Shown here: piece after piece, positions 26,272-34,568 of the stretch
How the letters are laid out: each line of letters opens with the position of its first letter
Position numbering within the stretch: position 1 is the stretch's first letter
Assembly (NCBI GenBank): GCA_016197205.1
Contig: JACPWG010000104.1
Coordinates: 62,001-126,000, forward strand
Source: Planctomycetota bacterium
Lineage (GTDB): Bacteria > Planctomycetota > MHYJ01 > WSZJ01 > JACPWG01
DNA length: 64,000 nucleotides
Direction: 5' to 3'
Notes under the pieces: generated by a model
What the model was told of the DNA's origin: nothing
The model's database searches: none
What the model saw: only the letters and a program-made list of their open reading frames with translations
Position numbers and translations under genes: made by a program

Positions 26272-27102
26272 CTAGGCGGACGGGGGCGGCGGTTCCACCC
26301 CGGCCTGGGCCGCCGTGTCCGGCGCGGGGGGCGCGGCGGGCGCGGCCTTCGGCTTCCGCCGCGCGATGCTCACCTGGGCCGGGCGCAGGACGCGGTCGTG
26401 CAGGCGGTAGGCCTTGCGGAACTCCGCAACGATCGTGTTGTCCTCCGGTCCGTCCTCCTTCTCGTCGACCGTGATCACCTCGTGTGCCGAGGGGTCGAAG
26501 GGCTTGCCGATGGAATCGATGGGCTTCAGGCCGTGGTTTTCGAGGAGCCGGAAGATCTCCCGCTCCATGAGCAGCAGGCCCTGCAGCCCCGGCCCGTCCG
26601 GGATCACGCCCGGCGTCCGCAGGGCGCGGTCGAAATTGTCGAGCGCGGGAAGCAGGTCCCGCAGGAGCGGTTCCGAGCGGTACTTGAGGGCGGACTCGCG
26701 GTCCCGCACGGCGCGCTGCTGGTAGTTGAGGAAGTCCGCGCGCGCGCGCTGGAGCTGTGCGTGGAGGTCATCCCGTTCGGCGGCGCGGCGGCGCAGCTCC
26801 GCGAGCTCCGCGGCCGGGACGAGAACGGGGTCGGCCGGGGATGAGCCCGCCGGCGCCGCGCCCGCGGCGTTCCCCGTAGCGGCCGCAGGCCCCGTCTGTG
26901 CCTCGGGCGTCGTCGTGGCCGGCGTCGCAGCCGCGGGCGCGGGCGCGGTCGCGGGCGCGGCCGCCGCCGGTGCCCCTTGGCCGTTTTCCGGGCGTGGAGC
27001 GGAGGGTTCGCCGGAGGCGGTCGTCTGGGTCGAGTTCTGTGTCGTGGTCTGCGTTTCGGGCATTTTGTTTTTCGTCCTGGAAAACCGGTGTCGCAGGGAC
27101 AT
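26272..27102 (-). CDS. grpE: GrpE nucleotide exchange factor
   Basis: The 276-residue protein has an Ala/Pro/Thr-rich N-terminus of about 110 residues, a coiled coil (L-A-E-L-R-R-R-A-A-E-R-D), the GrpE core R-A-D-F-L-N-Y-Q-Q-R and L-P-A-L-D-N-F-D-R-A-L, and the beta domain P-F-D-P-S-A-H-E-V-I. GrpE releases ADP from DnaK. The ATG at 27102 is preceded by AGGAGG at a five-base spacing; M-P-E-T-Q at 27063 is the other option. The start is nine bases after the dnaJ stop. The stop codon appears to be part of an adjacent repeat element. No dnaK is in the window. Confidence 0.9.
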   Translation of the reverse strand: MSLRHRFSRTKNKMPETQTTTQNSTQTTASGEPSAPRPENGQGAPAAAAPATAPAPAAATPATTTPEAQTGPAAATGNAAGAAPAGSSPADPVLVPAAELAELRRRAAERDDLHAQLQRARADFLNYQQRAVRDRESALKYRSEPLLRDLLPALDNFDRALRTPGVIPDGPGLQGLLLMEREIFRLLENHGLKPIDSIGKPFDPSAHEVITVDEKEDGPEDNTIVAEFRKAYRLHDRVLRPAQVSIARRKPKAAPAAPPAPDTAAQAGVEPPPPSA

Positions 27103-27111
27103 CGCCACCTC

Positions 27112-28230
27112 CTACTCGAAGTAGTCCCGGATGCGGTCGAAGAAGCCCTTCTTGCGCGGCTTCAGCTCGACGTTTTCCGTCCGGGCGTACTCGCGGAGGA
27201 GCTCCTCCTGTTTTTTCGAAAGCGAGCGCGGGACATCGACGACCACGCGGATGTACTGGTCCCCGCGGCCTCGGCCATGGACGTTGGGCATGCCCAGGTT
27301 GCGGAGGCGGAAGATCTGGCCGCTCTGCGTCCCGGCCGGGACGTGCAGCTTGGCGCTTCCTTCGAGGAGCGTGGGGACCGTGATCTCCGCCCCGAGGGCG
27401 GCCTGCGTGAAGGGGACCGGGATCTCGCAGACGAGATGGTCGCCGTCCCGCTCGAAGAACTCGTGCGGCTTCACGTAGATGTCGCAATAGAGGTCGCCGC
27501 GCGAACCGTCCTCGCCCGCCTCCCCTTCGCCGGTGACGCGAAGGCGCGTGGAGTCCTCGATGCCGGGCGGGATACGGACCTTGATCTCGCGTTTCACCTT
27601 CACCCGGCCCGCGCCGCTGCAATCGGGGCAAGGGGTCTGGATCGTGTGCCCCTGGCCACGGCACTGCGGGCAGGTCGAACGGATGCTGAAAAACCCGTGC
27701 CCCTGGAGGACCTCCCCGCGCCCGCCGCAGACGCTGCAGGAGACGGGGCGGGTGCCGGGCTTCGCGCCGGTCCCCGTGCAGCGGTCGCACCGCTCCCCGC
27801 GCTTCAGCTCGATCGTCTTCTCGACGCCGCGCGCGGACTCCTCGAACTCGACGCTCATCTCGCCGCGCAGGCTCGCCCCGCGGCGGGCGCGCCGGCCGGA
27901 GCGCCCGATGCCGAAGAGTTCGCCGAACAGGCTGTCGCCGAAGATGTCGCTGAACGCCTCGAAGATGTCCTCGCTGTTTTCGAAGCCGCGGCCCGGCACG
28001 CCGCGCAGCCCTTCCTTGCCGAAGCGGTCGTACTTGGCCCGCTTGTCGGCGTCGGAGAGGACCTCGTAGGCCTCGGCCGCCTCCTTGAACTTCTTCTCGG
28101 CTTCCTTGTCCCCGGGGTTCCGGTCCGGGTGGTGCTGGAGGGCCTTCTTCCGAAAGGCCTTCTTGATGTCGTCCTGGGAGGCGCCCCGTTCCACTCCGAG
28201 GATCGTGTAGTAGTCGGTGGTATCGGTCAT
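27112..28230 (-). CDS. dnaJ: Chaperone DnaJ
   Basis: The 372-residue type I J-protein has the J domain with HPD at 34-36, a G/F-rich linker, four zinc-binding C-x-x-C-x-G repeats, and two C-terminal beta domains. It stimulates DnaK ATPase and hands over unfolded substrates. The start M-T-D-T-T-D-Y-Y at 28230 fixes the J domain; the open frame upstream to 28386 is repeat sequence. It lies after groEL1, with grpE nine bases downstream. Confidence 0.93.
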   Translation of the reverse strand: MTDTTDYYTILGVERGASQDDIKKAFRKKALQHHPDRNPGDKEAEKKFKEAAEAYEVLSDADKRAKYDRFGKEGLRGVPGRGFENSEDIFEAFSDIFGDSLFGELFGIGRSGRRARRGASLRGEMSVEFEESARGVEKTIELKRGERCDRCTGTGAKPGTRPVSCSVCGGRGEVLQGHGFFSIRSTCPQCRGQGHTIQTPCPDCSGAGRVKVKREIKVRIPPGIEDSTRLRVTGEGEAGEDGSRGDLYCDIYVKPHEFFERDGDHLVCEIPVPFTQAALGAEITVPTLLEGSAKLHVPAGTQSGQIFRLRNLGMPNVHGRGRGDQYIRVVVDVPRSLSKKQEELLREYARTENVELKPRKKGFFDRIRDYFE

Positions 28231-28245
28231 GGGAGCGCCTCCTTT

Positions 28246-28375
28246 GGGCATGGTCCAAACCGCCGTCGAGCTCGCGCACAACCGATCACGGCGCTTCGCT
28301 TCGTGGGCACGGCGGCGCCGTGCCCCTACGGCATGCAGCCGATCGACCGGCGGAACCAGGCTATGGACCATGCCC
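28246..28375. mobile_element. Family A-like element between groEL1 and dnaJ
   Basis: The ends are GGGCATGGTCCA and its exact reverse complement TGGACCATGCCC. The inside has the hairpin GGGCACGGCGGCGCCGTGCCC-like sequence with CCCTACGGCATGC, as in other family A copies. It splits the chaperone run and may affect RNA stability between the genes. Confidence 0.6.
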
Positions 28376-28463
28376 TGCTTTGGCATCGGAGCCGCCCGGA
28401 GGTTTCCCCCCGGGCGGCCCCGCGAGATGCAGGTTGAAACCTGCCCTGCTTCGGGTGCTTACC

Positions 28464-30068
28464 CTACTTCACCGCGCCCTCGATTTCCTTCTTCTGTTCC
28501 TTGAGGTCGGTAATCAGGGCCTGGGAGGTCAAAAGCAGGCCCGTGACGCTCGCGGCGTTCTGCAAAGCCGTCCGGACGACCTGCGTCGGATCGAGGACGC
28601 CGGCCTTCCAGAGGTCCTCATAGGTGCGGGTCAGGGCGTTGAAGCCCCACGAGCCGCCCTTCTCCTTGACGTTCATGACGACGACCGCGCCGTCCTCGCC
28701 GACGTTCCAGGCGATTTGGCGGAGCGGCGCCTCGAGGGCGCTCGCGACGATCTTCGCGCCGAGCTGCTCGTCCCCCGGGAGCGAGAGCGCGGCGACCTTC
28801 TTCTGCGCATGGAGCAGGGTCACGCCGCCGCCGGGGACCACGCCCTCGGCGCGGGCGGCCTGCGACGCGTGCACCGCGTCTTCGACGCGGAGCTTCTTTT
28901 CCTTGAGCTCGGCTTCCGTGGCGGCGCCGACCTTGATGATCGCCACGCCCCCGGAGAGCTTCGCGAGCCGCTCTTCGAGCTTCTCGCGATCGTAGTCCGA
29001 GGTGGTCTGCGCGATCTGCGCCTTGAGCTGGCGGATCCGCTCGTCGACCTTCGCGCGCTTGCCGCTCCCGCCGACGATCGTGGTCCGCTCCTTTTCGATC
29101 TTCACGCTCTTCGCGGAGCCGAGCTGCGCCAGGGTGAGGTTCTCGACCTTGATGCCGAGGTCCTCGGAGATGAGCGTCCCGCCCGTGAGGATCGCCATGT
29201 CCTCGAGGATCGCCTTGCGGCGGTCGCCGAAGGCGGGGGCCTTGACGGCGCAGGCGTTGAAGACGCCGCGCAGCTTGTTCAGCACGAGGGCGGCCAGGGC
29301 CTCCCCTTCGACTTCCTCGGCGATCACGAGGAACGGGCGACCCGTGGCGACGATCTTCTCGAGAAGCGGCACCAGCTCGCGCAGCGAGGAGAGCTTCTTC
29401 TCGTAGAAGAGGATGTACGGATTCTCGAGGACGGCGACGAGGTCCTCGGGATTGGAGACGAAGTACGGGGAGACGAAGCCCTTGTCGAACTGCATCCCCT
29501 CGACGAAATCGAGCAGCGTGTCGCGGCCCTTGCCTTCCTCGACGGTGATGACGCCTTCCTTGCCGACCTTTTCCATGGCGTCGGCGATGAGGGTGCCGAG
29601 GGCGCGGTCGTGGTTGGCGGAGAGCGTGGCCACGTGCTCGTAGTCGGTGCGCCCCTCGACGGGGCGGGAAAAGCTCTTGATCTCGGCGACCGCGGTCTCG
29701 ACGGACTGTTCGATGCCGCGGCGCAGGGCCATGACGTTCGCGCCGGCGGCGACGAACTTGAGGCCTTCGCTGTAGATCGCCTCGGCGAGGACGACGGCGG
29801 TCGTGGTCCCGTCGCCGGCGACGTCGTTGGTCTTGTTGGCGACCTCGTGCACCAGCTTGGCGCCGAGGTTCTGGAAGGGGTCCGCGAGCTCGACCTCCTT
29901 GGCGACGGTGACGCCGTCGCGGGTGGCCAGCGGGGTGCCGAAAGCCTTCTGGAGGATCACGTTTCGCCCGCCGGGTCCGAGCGTGACCTTGACGGCGCCG
30001 GCGAGCTGGGCGATCCCCTGCTGGATCTTCCTGCGCCCTTCCTCATCGAACATGAGCTGCTTGGGCAT
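28464..30068 (-). CDS. groEL: Chaperonin GroEL, downstream copy
   Basis: The 534-residue chaperonin has the canonical N-domain (V-T-L-G-P-G-G-R-N-V), the ATP site A-G-D-G-T-T-T-A-V-V-L, and G-G-G-V-T-L-L in the equatorial domain. It differs from the upstream copy through much of its sequence, so it is a paralogue rather than a recent duplicate. The C-terminus is I-E-G-A-V-K, without the Gly-Gly-Met tail that lines the folding cavity in most GroEL proteins. It shares one groES with the other copy. Confidence 0.93.
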   Translation of the reverse strand: MPKQLMFDEEGRRKIQQGIAQLAGAVKVTLGPGGRNVILQKAFGTPLATRDGVTVAKEVELADPFQNLGAKLVHEVANKTNDVAGDGTTTAVVLAEAIYSEGLKFVAAGANVMALRRGIEQSVETAVAEIKSFSRPVEGRTDYEHVATLSANHDRALGTLIADAMEKVGKEGVITVEEGKGRDTLLDFVEGMQFDKGFVSPYFVSNPEDLVAVLENPYILFYEKKLSSLRELVPLLEKIVATGRPFLVIAEEVEGEALAALVLNKLRGVFNACAVKAPAFGDRRKAILEDMAILTGGTLISEDLGIKVENLTLAQLGSAKSVKIEKERTTIVGGSGKRAKVDERIRQLKAQIAQTTSDYDREKLEERLAKLSGGVAIIKVGAATEAELKEKKLRVEDAVHASQAARAEGVVPGGGVTLLHAQKKVAALSLPGDEQLGAKIVASALEAPLRQIAWNVGEDGAVVVMNVKEKGGSWGFNALTRTYEDLWKAGVLDPTQVVRTALQNAASVTGLLLTSQALITDLKEQKKEIEGAVK

Positions 30069-30141
30069 GGGGGGGAGACTCCTTCGGATTCGGGACGGCG
30101 CGCCGCCCCGCGAAAACGTCGTTGACCGGGAGAAGCCGCCT

Positions 30142-30432
30142 TTAGCCCTCGAAGCGCGCGAGGACCTCGGACTCCTTCATGATCGTGAACTCGGTGCCGT
30201 CGATCTTGATCTCGGTCCCCGCATAGCGGCCGAAGAGGACCTTGTCCCCCTTCTTCAGGATCGGGGTGACGCGCTTGCCGTTGTCCAGGAGCTTGCCTTC
30301 GCCGACGGCGATCACTTCGCCCTTCTGGGGCTTTTCCTTGGCGGTGTCGGGCAGCACGATGCCGCCCTTGGTCTTGGTTTCGGCTTCCAGGGCCTTGATC
30401 ACGACTCGGTCGTCGAGGGGACGAAGGTTCAT
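30142..30432 (-). CDS. groES: Co-chaperonin GroES
   Basis: The 96-residue protein begins N-L-R-P-L-D-D-R-V-V-I and carries the mobile loop E-T-K-T-K-G-G-I-V-L-P-D-T and the roof segment G-E-G-K-L-L-D. Length is normal. It caps the GroEL ring. It lies 57 bases after groEL2 and 73 before groEL1, so it likely serves both. Confidence 0.95.
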   Translation of the reverse strand: MNLRPLDDRVVIKALEAETKTKGGIVLPDTAKEKPQKGEVIAVGEGKLLDNGKRVTPILKKGDKVLFGRYAGTEIKIDGTEFTIMKESEVLARFEG

Positions 30433-30489
30433 GGCGTTCCTCCTGGTATTGCGTTTTGGTTGAAGCGTGCCGGGAAGGCTCCGAGCGGG

Positions 30490-32097
30490 CTAGTCGTCGT
30501 GGTGGTCCATCATCGCGGGCTTTTCGCCCGGGACTTCGGTGATGAGGCAGTCGGTGGTCAGGAGCATGGTGGCGGCGCTGACCGCGTTCTGGAGGGCGGT
30601 GCGGACCACCTTGGCCGGGTCGAGGATGCCGAACTCCACGAGGTCGCCGTAGCGGTTGAGGTCGGCGTCGTAGCCGAAGTTGCCGGTGCCGGTCTTGACC
30701 TTGTGCAGCGGCACCGAGCCGTCGGCGCCGGCGTTCTGGGCGATGATGCGGAGGGGCTGTTCGAGCGAGTCGCGAAGGACCTTCGCGCCGAGCGCCTCGT
30801 CCCCTTCGAGCTTGAGGCCGTCGAGGGCGGACGCGGCGCGCAGCAGGGCGACGCCGCCCCCGGGGACCACGCCCTCGTCGAGGGCGGCGCGGGTGGCGTG
30901 CAGCGCGTCCTCGACGCGCGACTTGCGCTCCTTCATCTCGGACTCGGTCGCGGCGCCGACGCGGATCTGGGCCACGCCGCCGGTGAGCTTCGCGAGCCGC
31001 TCCTGAAGCTTTTCCTTGTCGTAGTCGGAGGTCGCCTTGTCGATCTCATAGCGGATCTGCGCGACCCGCGCCTTGATTTCCTTCGAACCGCCGGCGCCTT
31101 CGACAAGAGTCGTGTTCTCGGAGTCGATGGTGACGCGCTTCGCGCGGCCCAGGATCTCGACGCCGACCTTTTCGAGGTCGATCCCGCGGTCCTTGCCGAT
31201 GAACTCTCCGCCGGTGATGACGGCGATGTCCTCGAGCATGGCCTTGCGTCGGTCGCCGTAGCCGGGGGCCTTGACGGCCGCGCACTGGACGACGCCGCGT
31301 AGCTTGTTGACGACCAGAGTGGCGAGGGCCTCCCCGTCCACGTCCTCGGCGATGATGAGGAGCGCCTTCTTTTCGGCGGAGACCGCCTCCAGGATCGGGA
31401 GCAGCTTCCGGACGCTGGAGAGCTTGTCTTCATGGATGAGGATGTAGGGTTCGTCCAGCTCGACGCGGACGGAGTCGGGATTGGTGACGAAGTGCGGCGA
31501 CAGGAAGCCGCGATCGAACTGCATCCCCTCGACGACCTTGACTTCGGTCTCCATGCCCTTGCCTTCGTCGACGGTGATGACGCCGTCGCGACCGACCCGG
31601 TCCATGGACTTGGAGATCATCTCGCCGATGCGCGCGTCGTTCTTGGCGGCGAGCGTCGCGATCTGCTGGATCTCCTTCGAGCCTTCGATCTTCTTGGCGC
31701 TCTTGAGGATCGCCTCGGAGATCGCGTCGGCGGCCTTCTTGATGCCGCGGTTGAGGGCCATGGGGTGGGCCCCCGCGACCACGCAGCGGAGACCGCCGAG
31801 GAAGAGGGCCTGGGTGAGGACGGTGGCCGTCGTCGTGCCGTCGCCGGCCGCGTCCGAGGTCTTCGAGGCGGCCTGCTTGACCATCTGGGCGCCGATGTTC
31901 TCGTACGCGTCGATCAGCTCGATCTCGTCGGCCACGGTCGCGCCGTCCTGCGTGACGCCCGGGCTGCCCCAGCCCTTGTCAAGGACCACGCTGCGGCCCC
32001 GGGGTCCCAGCGTGCAGGTCACCGCGCGGGCCATTTTCTCCACCCCGCGCTTCACGGCCTCTCGCGCCTCGCGGTCGAAGAGGAGTTGTTTCGCCAT
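30490..32097 (-). CDS. groEL: Chaperonin GroEL, upstream copy
   Basis: The 535-residue chaperonin has the core motifs V-T-C-T-L-G-P-R-G-R-S-V, A-G-D-G-T-T-T-A-T-V-L and G-G-G-V-A-L-L-R-A. The C-terminus ends A-M-M-D-H-H-D-D, a short His/Asp tail instead of the Gly-Gly-Met repeat. It is the first gene of the run groEL2-groES-groEL1-dnaJ-grpE and is preceded by a promoter and a pair of palindromes. No CIRCE sequence is seen. Confidence 0.93.
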   Translation of the reverse strand: MAKQLLFDREAREAVKRGVEKMARAVTCTLGPRGRSVVLDKGWGSPGVTQDGATVADEIELIDAYENIGAQMVKQAASKTSDAAGDGTTTATVLTQALFLGGLRCVVAGAHPMALNRGIKKAADAISEAILKSAKKIEGSKEIQQIATLAAKNDARIGEMISKSMDRVGRDGVITVDEGKGMETEVKVVEGMQFDRGFLSPHFVTNPDSVRVELDEPYILIHEDKLSSVRKLLPILEAVSAEKKALLIIAEDVDGEALATLVVNKLRGVVQCAAVKAPGYGDRRKAMLEDIAVITGGEFIGKDRGIDLEKVGVEILGRAKRVTIDSENTTLVEGAGGSKEIKARVAQIRYEIDKATSDYDKEKLQERLAKLTGGVAQIRVGAATESEMKERKSRVEDALHATRAALDEGVVPGGGVALLRAASALDGLKLEGDEALGAKVLRDSLEQPLRIIAQNAGADGSVPLHKVKTGTGNFGYDADLNRYGDLVEFGILDPAKVVRTALQNAVSAATMLLTTDCLITEVPGEKPAMMDHHDD

Positions 32098-32127
32098 GGA
32101 TTCGCCTCCGTGTTTCAGCCTCGTCGG

Positions 32128-32156
32128 ATAATCTGGATCACGAGATCTCAGAGCAA
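32128..32156 (-). promoter_or_regulatory. Candidate promoter of the chaperone run
   Basis: On the minus strand TTGCTC (32156-32151) and GATTAT (32133-32128) are 17 bases apart, about 30 bases before the groEL2 ATG. It resembles a housekeeping promoter rather than a heat-shock sigma-32 one. Confidence 0.4.
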
Positions 32157-32249
32157 GTTGCGTGCCTATTGTTGCTTTTTGTGCGTTTTTTAAGTCGTGT
32201 TATTACAATTGGATATGGCGGTCGTGGTCCGTTGATGCGAGGTCAGTGC

Positions 32250-32306
32250 CTGTCAGAGTGGCAGAGGGAGAGTGAGGGAGCGAACTCGGTGCTGTCAAGA
32301 TGGCAG
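32250..32306. promoter_or_regulatory. Paired imperfect palindromes upstream of groEL2
   Basis: CTGTCAGAGTGGCAG at 32250-32264 and CTGTCAAGATGGCAG at 32292-32306 share the form CTGTCA-N3-TGGCAG. Their starts are 42 bases apart, which is four helical turns. They lie about 100 bases upstream of the candidate promoter. A dimeric regulator binding both is an inference. Confidence 0.4.
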
Positions 32307-32350
32307 TGGGGAAATGGGGCCGGCGGCCCATGAAAGCCGAGTGGAGACGG

Positions 32351-33331
32351 TTACGGCCCGCGCGAGCAGGTGGTCAGGAACGCGATCAAGTCGTCGAGGA
32401 GGGCGTCGCGGGCCTGGGGGGTAACTGCCAAGTCGTCGAGGAGTCCCTCCGGCATGGGAGAGCCTGGATGCGGGATGCGCGCCAGGAGGTCGACGGTGCG
32501 AAGGGTTGTGCGCCGGCCGACACCCTCGACCAGCTCGAGCTGGTCCGGCGTCTCGTTGCGGGGGATGCCCAGTCGCCGTCCACCGCCTCGCGGGCGAAAT
32601 TCCCACAGCCGGTAGCCCACCGTGACCTCGGCGTTCGGTTTGACAATCGACTGCCGGAGCTGCGCGGCGCTCTGGACGAGGCCGATGTCGGTGAGCTCGG
32701 GCCCGAGGTCGCCCCCCAGGTCGCCGACACGGTGGCAAGACGCGCAGTTGGCGCGCTGCCGGTCGAAAAAAAGAGCGCGGCCGGCCTGGGCGTCGCCGCG
32801 CGGGGCGCGGGGCGCGGGCGGGAGCGGCGGCGGGATGGGGAAGCGCTTCTCAGCGGCCGCGACGGAGCGACGATCGGGCGTTCCGCCGAGGGACTGGAGG
32901 TAAAGGACCAGGGCGCGGACCTCGGGCGGGGTCAGGAAAATCGTCTCCCGATTGACCGCGGGCATGACCCCGTAGGGGTAGCCCTGTGCGGTATAGGCCG
33001 TGGGCTCGAGGAGGGACTCCAACAGGTACTCGGTCGCCGAGCGATCGCGCACGCGCGTCGACGCGTCGCGGCCGATGGAGACCAGGTTGGGGCAGCGCAC
33101 GGGTTCGCGTCCCGGGCGGACCTCATGGCAGATCGAACAGCGCCCCTTGCCCTGGAAGACCTCGCGTCCCCAGGCGACGGAGGTGGCCGGCGTGCTGTGG
33201 GTGATCCACCAGAAGGCGGACGCGCAGGCGAGGGTGAGGACGACGATGGCCGCGAGCGCCCAGGGGAAGGGGCGGGTGCGAGGGGCGGGGGAGGACGGGG
33301 CGCACGGGCTGGTGGGCGCAGACTGCGACAT
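32351..33331 (-). CDS. Membrane-anchored dihaem cytochrome c
   Basis: The 326-residue protein has a membrane anchor at about 24-42 and two haem-binding motifs, C65-S-I-C-H69 and C196-A-S-C-H200. Candidate distal methionines are in Y-G-V-M-P-A (M123) and S-P-M-P-E-G. Between the domains lies a Pro-rich linker. The second domain resembles the haem domains fused to planctomycete Cytochrom_C/PSD proteins. It probably carries electrons at the outer face of the cytoplasmic membrane; no oxidase or dehydrogenase gene is near to identify the partner. Confidence 0.85.
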   Translation of the reverse strand: MSQSAPTSPCAPSSPAPRTRPFPWALAAIVVLTLACASAFWWITHSTPATSVAWGREVFQGKGRCSICHEVRPGREPVRCPNLVSIGRDASTRVRDRSATEYLLESLLEPTAYTAQGYPYGVMPAVNRETIFLTPPEVRALVLYLQSLGGTPDRRSVAAAEKRFPIPPPLPPAPRAPRGDAQAGRALFFDRQRANCASCHRVGDLGGDLGPELTDIGLVQSAAQLRQSIVKPNAEVTVGYRLWEFRPRGGGRRLGIPRNETPDQLELVEGVGRRTTLRTVDLLARIPHPGSPMPEGLLDDLAVTPQARDALLDDLIAFLTTCSRGP

Positions 33332-33387
33332 CGGCGTGCCTCGCGACGACCTGAGCCGGCTGGTTCGGTCCTGGGGGCAAGCGGCGA

Positions 33388-33416
33388 ATTATAGCGGGCC
33401 TGGTGGTTGGCGACAA
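33388..33416 (-). promoter_or_regulatory. Promoter of the cytochrome gene
   Basis: On the minus strand TTGTCG (33416-33411) and TATAAT (33393-33388) are separated by 17 bases. The predicted transcript start is about 50 bases before the ATG at 33331. Confidence 0.55.
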
Positions 33417-33701
33417 GAGGGCTGAACTGGAGGGGCTGGCGGCAAGGGGGCAGGTGGGGCATGCGGGAGCTCTTTGCGGTCTGAGCGCTGCGCGTCCGCA
33501 GGCTGGGCTTCCGACTGAAAATGTTCCAAGCGTCAACCCTCTCCGATGCCTGGTGGCATCGTGCGTGGCCGGTGGCATCTTGCTGCGAGCGTCGCATGCT
33601 TTTCTTTTCTTGGGCGCGCGCACAACATGCTTGTGGCACATGGGATTTTGGATCGTGGCAGCGCGACCGAGAAAATTCAGAGCCTACCTCGCCCTTTTCG
33701 A

Positions 33702-33730
33702 TTGACTTTTTATGCTTTGTAAACTATACT
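33702..33730 (+). promoter_or_regulatory. Strong promoter with no protein gene downstream
   Basis: TTGACT (33702-33707) and TATACT (33725-33730) are 17 bases apart, close to the housekeeping consensus and in an AT-rich patch. The next supported gene starts 1.1 kb away, and a terminator-like structure intervenes. Confidence 0.6.
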
Positions 33731-33736
33731 TCATCT

Positions 33737-34138
33737 CCGTCGGGGCGAAATCGTACCGACCTCGGATCTCTCAGAAGGCGTGAGGTCCTTAGGAAAGAGG
33801 GTGTGTCTGGTGGGAGTTCGGCTGGGCGAAGGCGTTCGCCCGACCGACCTCCGGCCCAGCGCCGCCTGCCACCTCCCTGAAGGAATCCGGAGGGAGGTGG
33901 CAGGCACGCAACGGCCCCCCTTTGCCTGCCCGATATCCGCCCCTTCATCTGGAGTCGCGCTCCATCTACGAATGAACCCTCTCCTGGGGTAGTTGCACAA
34001 CCGTAAGTTGCTCAGAGCTACCTGGACCTCGAAAGCTCCTGGATCCCAACATCGCAGGTCTCGACTCACCCCGACACGGTGCGGAAGGTCCCCCCCTTCC
34101 GCGCAACCCAGGTTGTGCAACTACCTCCCCTTTTTTTT
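33737..34138 (+). ncRNA. Candidate structured RNA of about 400 nt
   Basis: The predicted start follows the promoter at 33702-33730. Stable hairpins lie at about 33830-33846 (GGGCGAA-GGCG-TTCGCCC) and 33868-33909 (GCCTGCCACCTCCC with its exact complement). The 3' part is closed by GGGGTAGTTGCACAACC (33986-34002) pairing with GGTTGTGCAACTACC (34111-34125), encloses the hairpin GCGGAAGG/CCTTCCGC, and ends in eight T residues (34131-34138). I do not recognise RNase P, tmRNA or 6S RNA signatures. A repeat element that only mimics an RNA gene is the main alternative. Confidence 0.35.
34111..34138 (+). terminator. Terminator-like stem arm plus T-run
   Basis: GGTTGTGCAACTACC pairs with an arm 110 bases upstream and is followed by CTCCCC and eight T residues. 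It is the only clear T-run terminator-like structure noticed in the window. Confidence 0.4.
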
Positions 34139-34210
34139 GCCACACGCCACGTCAGGCTCGCGCCCGAATCCCAAGAACGGAAAATTACCCACCGAAGACG
34201 CCGAAATTCA

Positions 34211-34568
34211 GGCATGGTTCAATTCGGGCGGCGCAGGGGTAACACGGATCGACGTCCGGGGACGTAGAGGGCGGGCCTTGTGCCCGTCCTCGTCGCGACG
34301 CCGCGTAGTCTAAGTACCGCTCCACGGAAGTCGGTGACCAAACGCCGAAGGCAAGTTCGGCCGCCCGCGAGGCGCGCGAGCGAGGCGTAGTAACGGAGAA
34401 CTACGTCGAGCGAGCGCAACGAAGCAGGCGGCCGAAATCGCCGAGGAAATTGGTCACCCAATTCTGTGGGGCGGTACTAAGGCGTTGCTGCCAATCGCGG
34501 GCGCCCACAAGGGGCGCCCCTACGGCAGGCGGCCGGCCACGACCTGGGACCCGGACTTGAACCAAGCC
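34211..34568. mobile_element. Family A element, copy 3, carrying an insertion
   Basis: The ends GGCATGGTTCAA and TTGAACCAAGCC are near-perfect inverted repeats, and the flanks AAATTCA/AAATTCG are near-identical. The body matches copies 1 and 2 except that 162 bases are inserted at 34315-34476. Confidence 0.7.
34315..34476. mobile_element. MITE-like element inserted in family A copy 3
   Basis: The ends TACCGCTCCAC and GTGGGGCGGTA are 11-base inverted repeats with one mismatch. The flanking 5-mer CTAAG is duplicated exactly at 34310-34314 and 34477-34481. Inside are further complementary arms (GGTGACC/GGTCACC, TTCGGCCGCC/GGCGGCCGAA, CGTAGT/ACTACG), so the whole element can fold into one long hairpin. 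It has no coding capacity. Confidence 0.75.

Noticed and set aside
30433..32300. CIRCE element for HrcA control of the chaperone genes
   Set aside because: No TTAGCACTC-N9-GAGTGCTAA or close variant was seen upstream of groEL2 or groES.
33737..34138. tmRNA, RNase P RNA or 6S RNA
   Set aside because: The conserved cores of tmRNA and RNase P are not found and the fold does not match 6S RNA; kept only as an unnamed candidate RNA.
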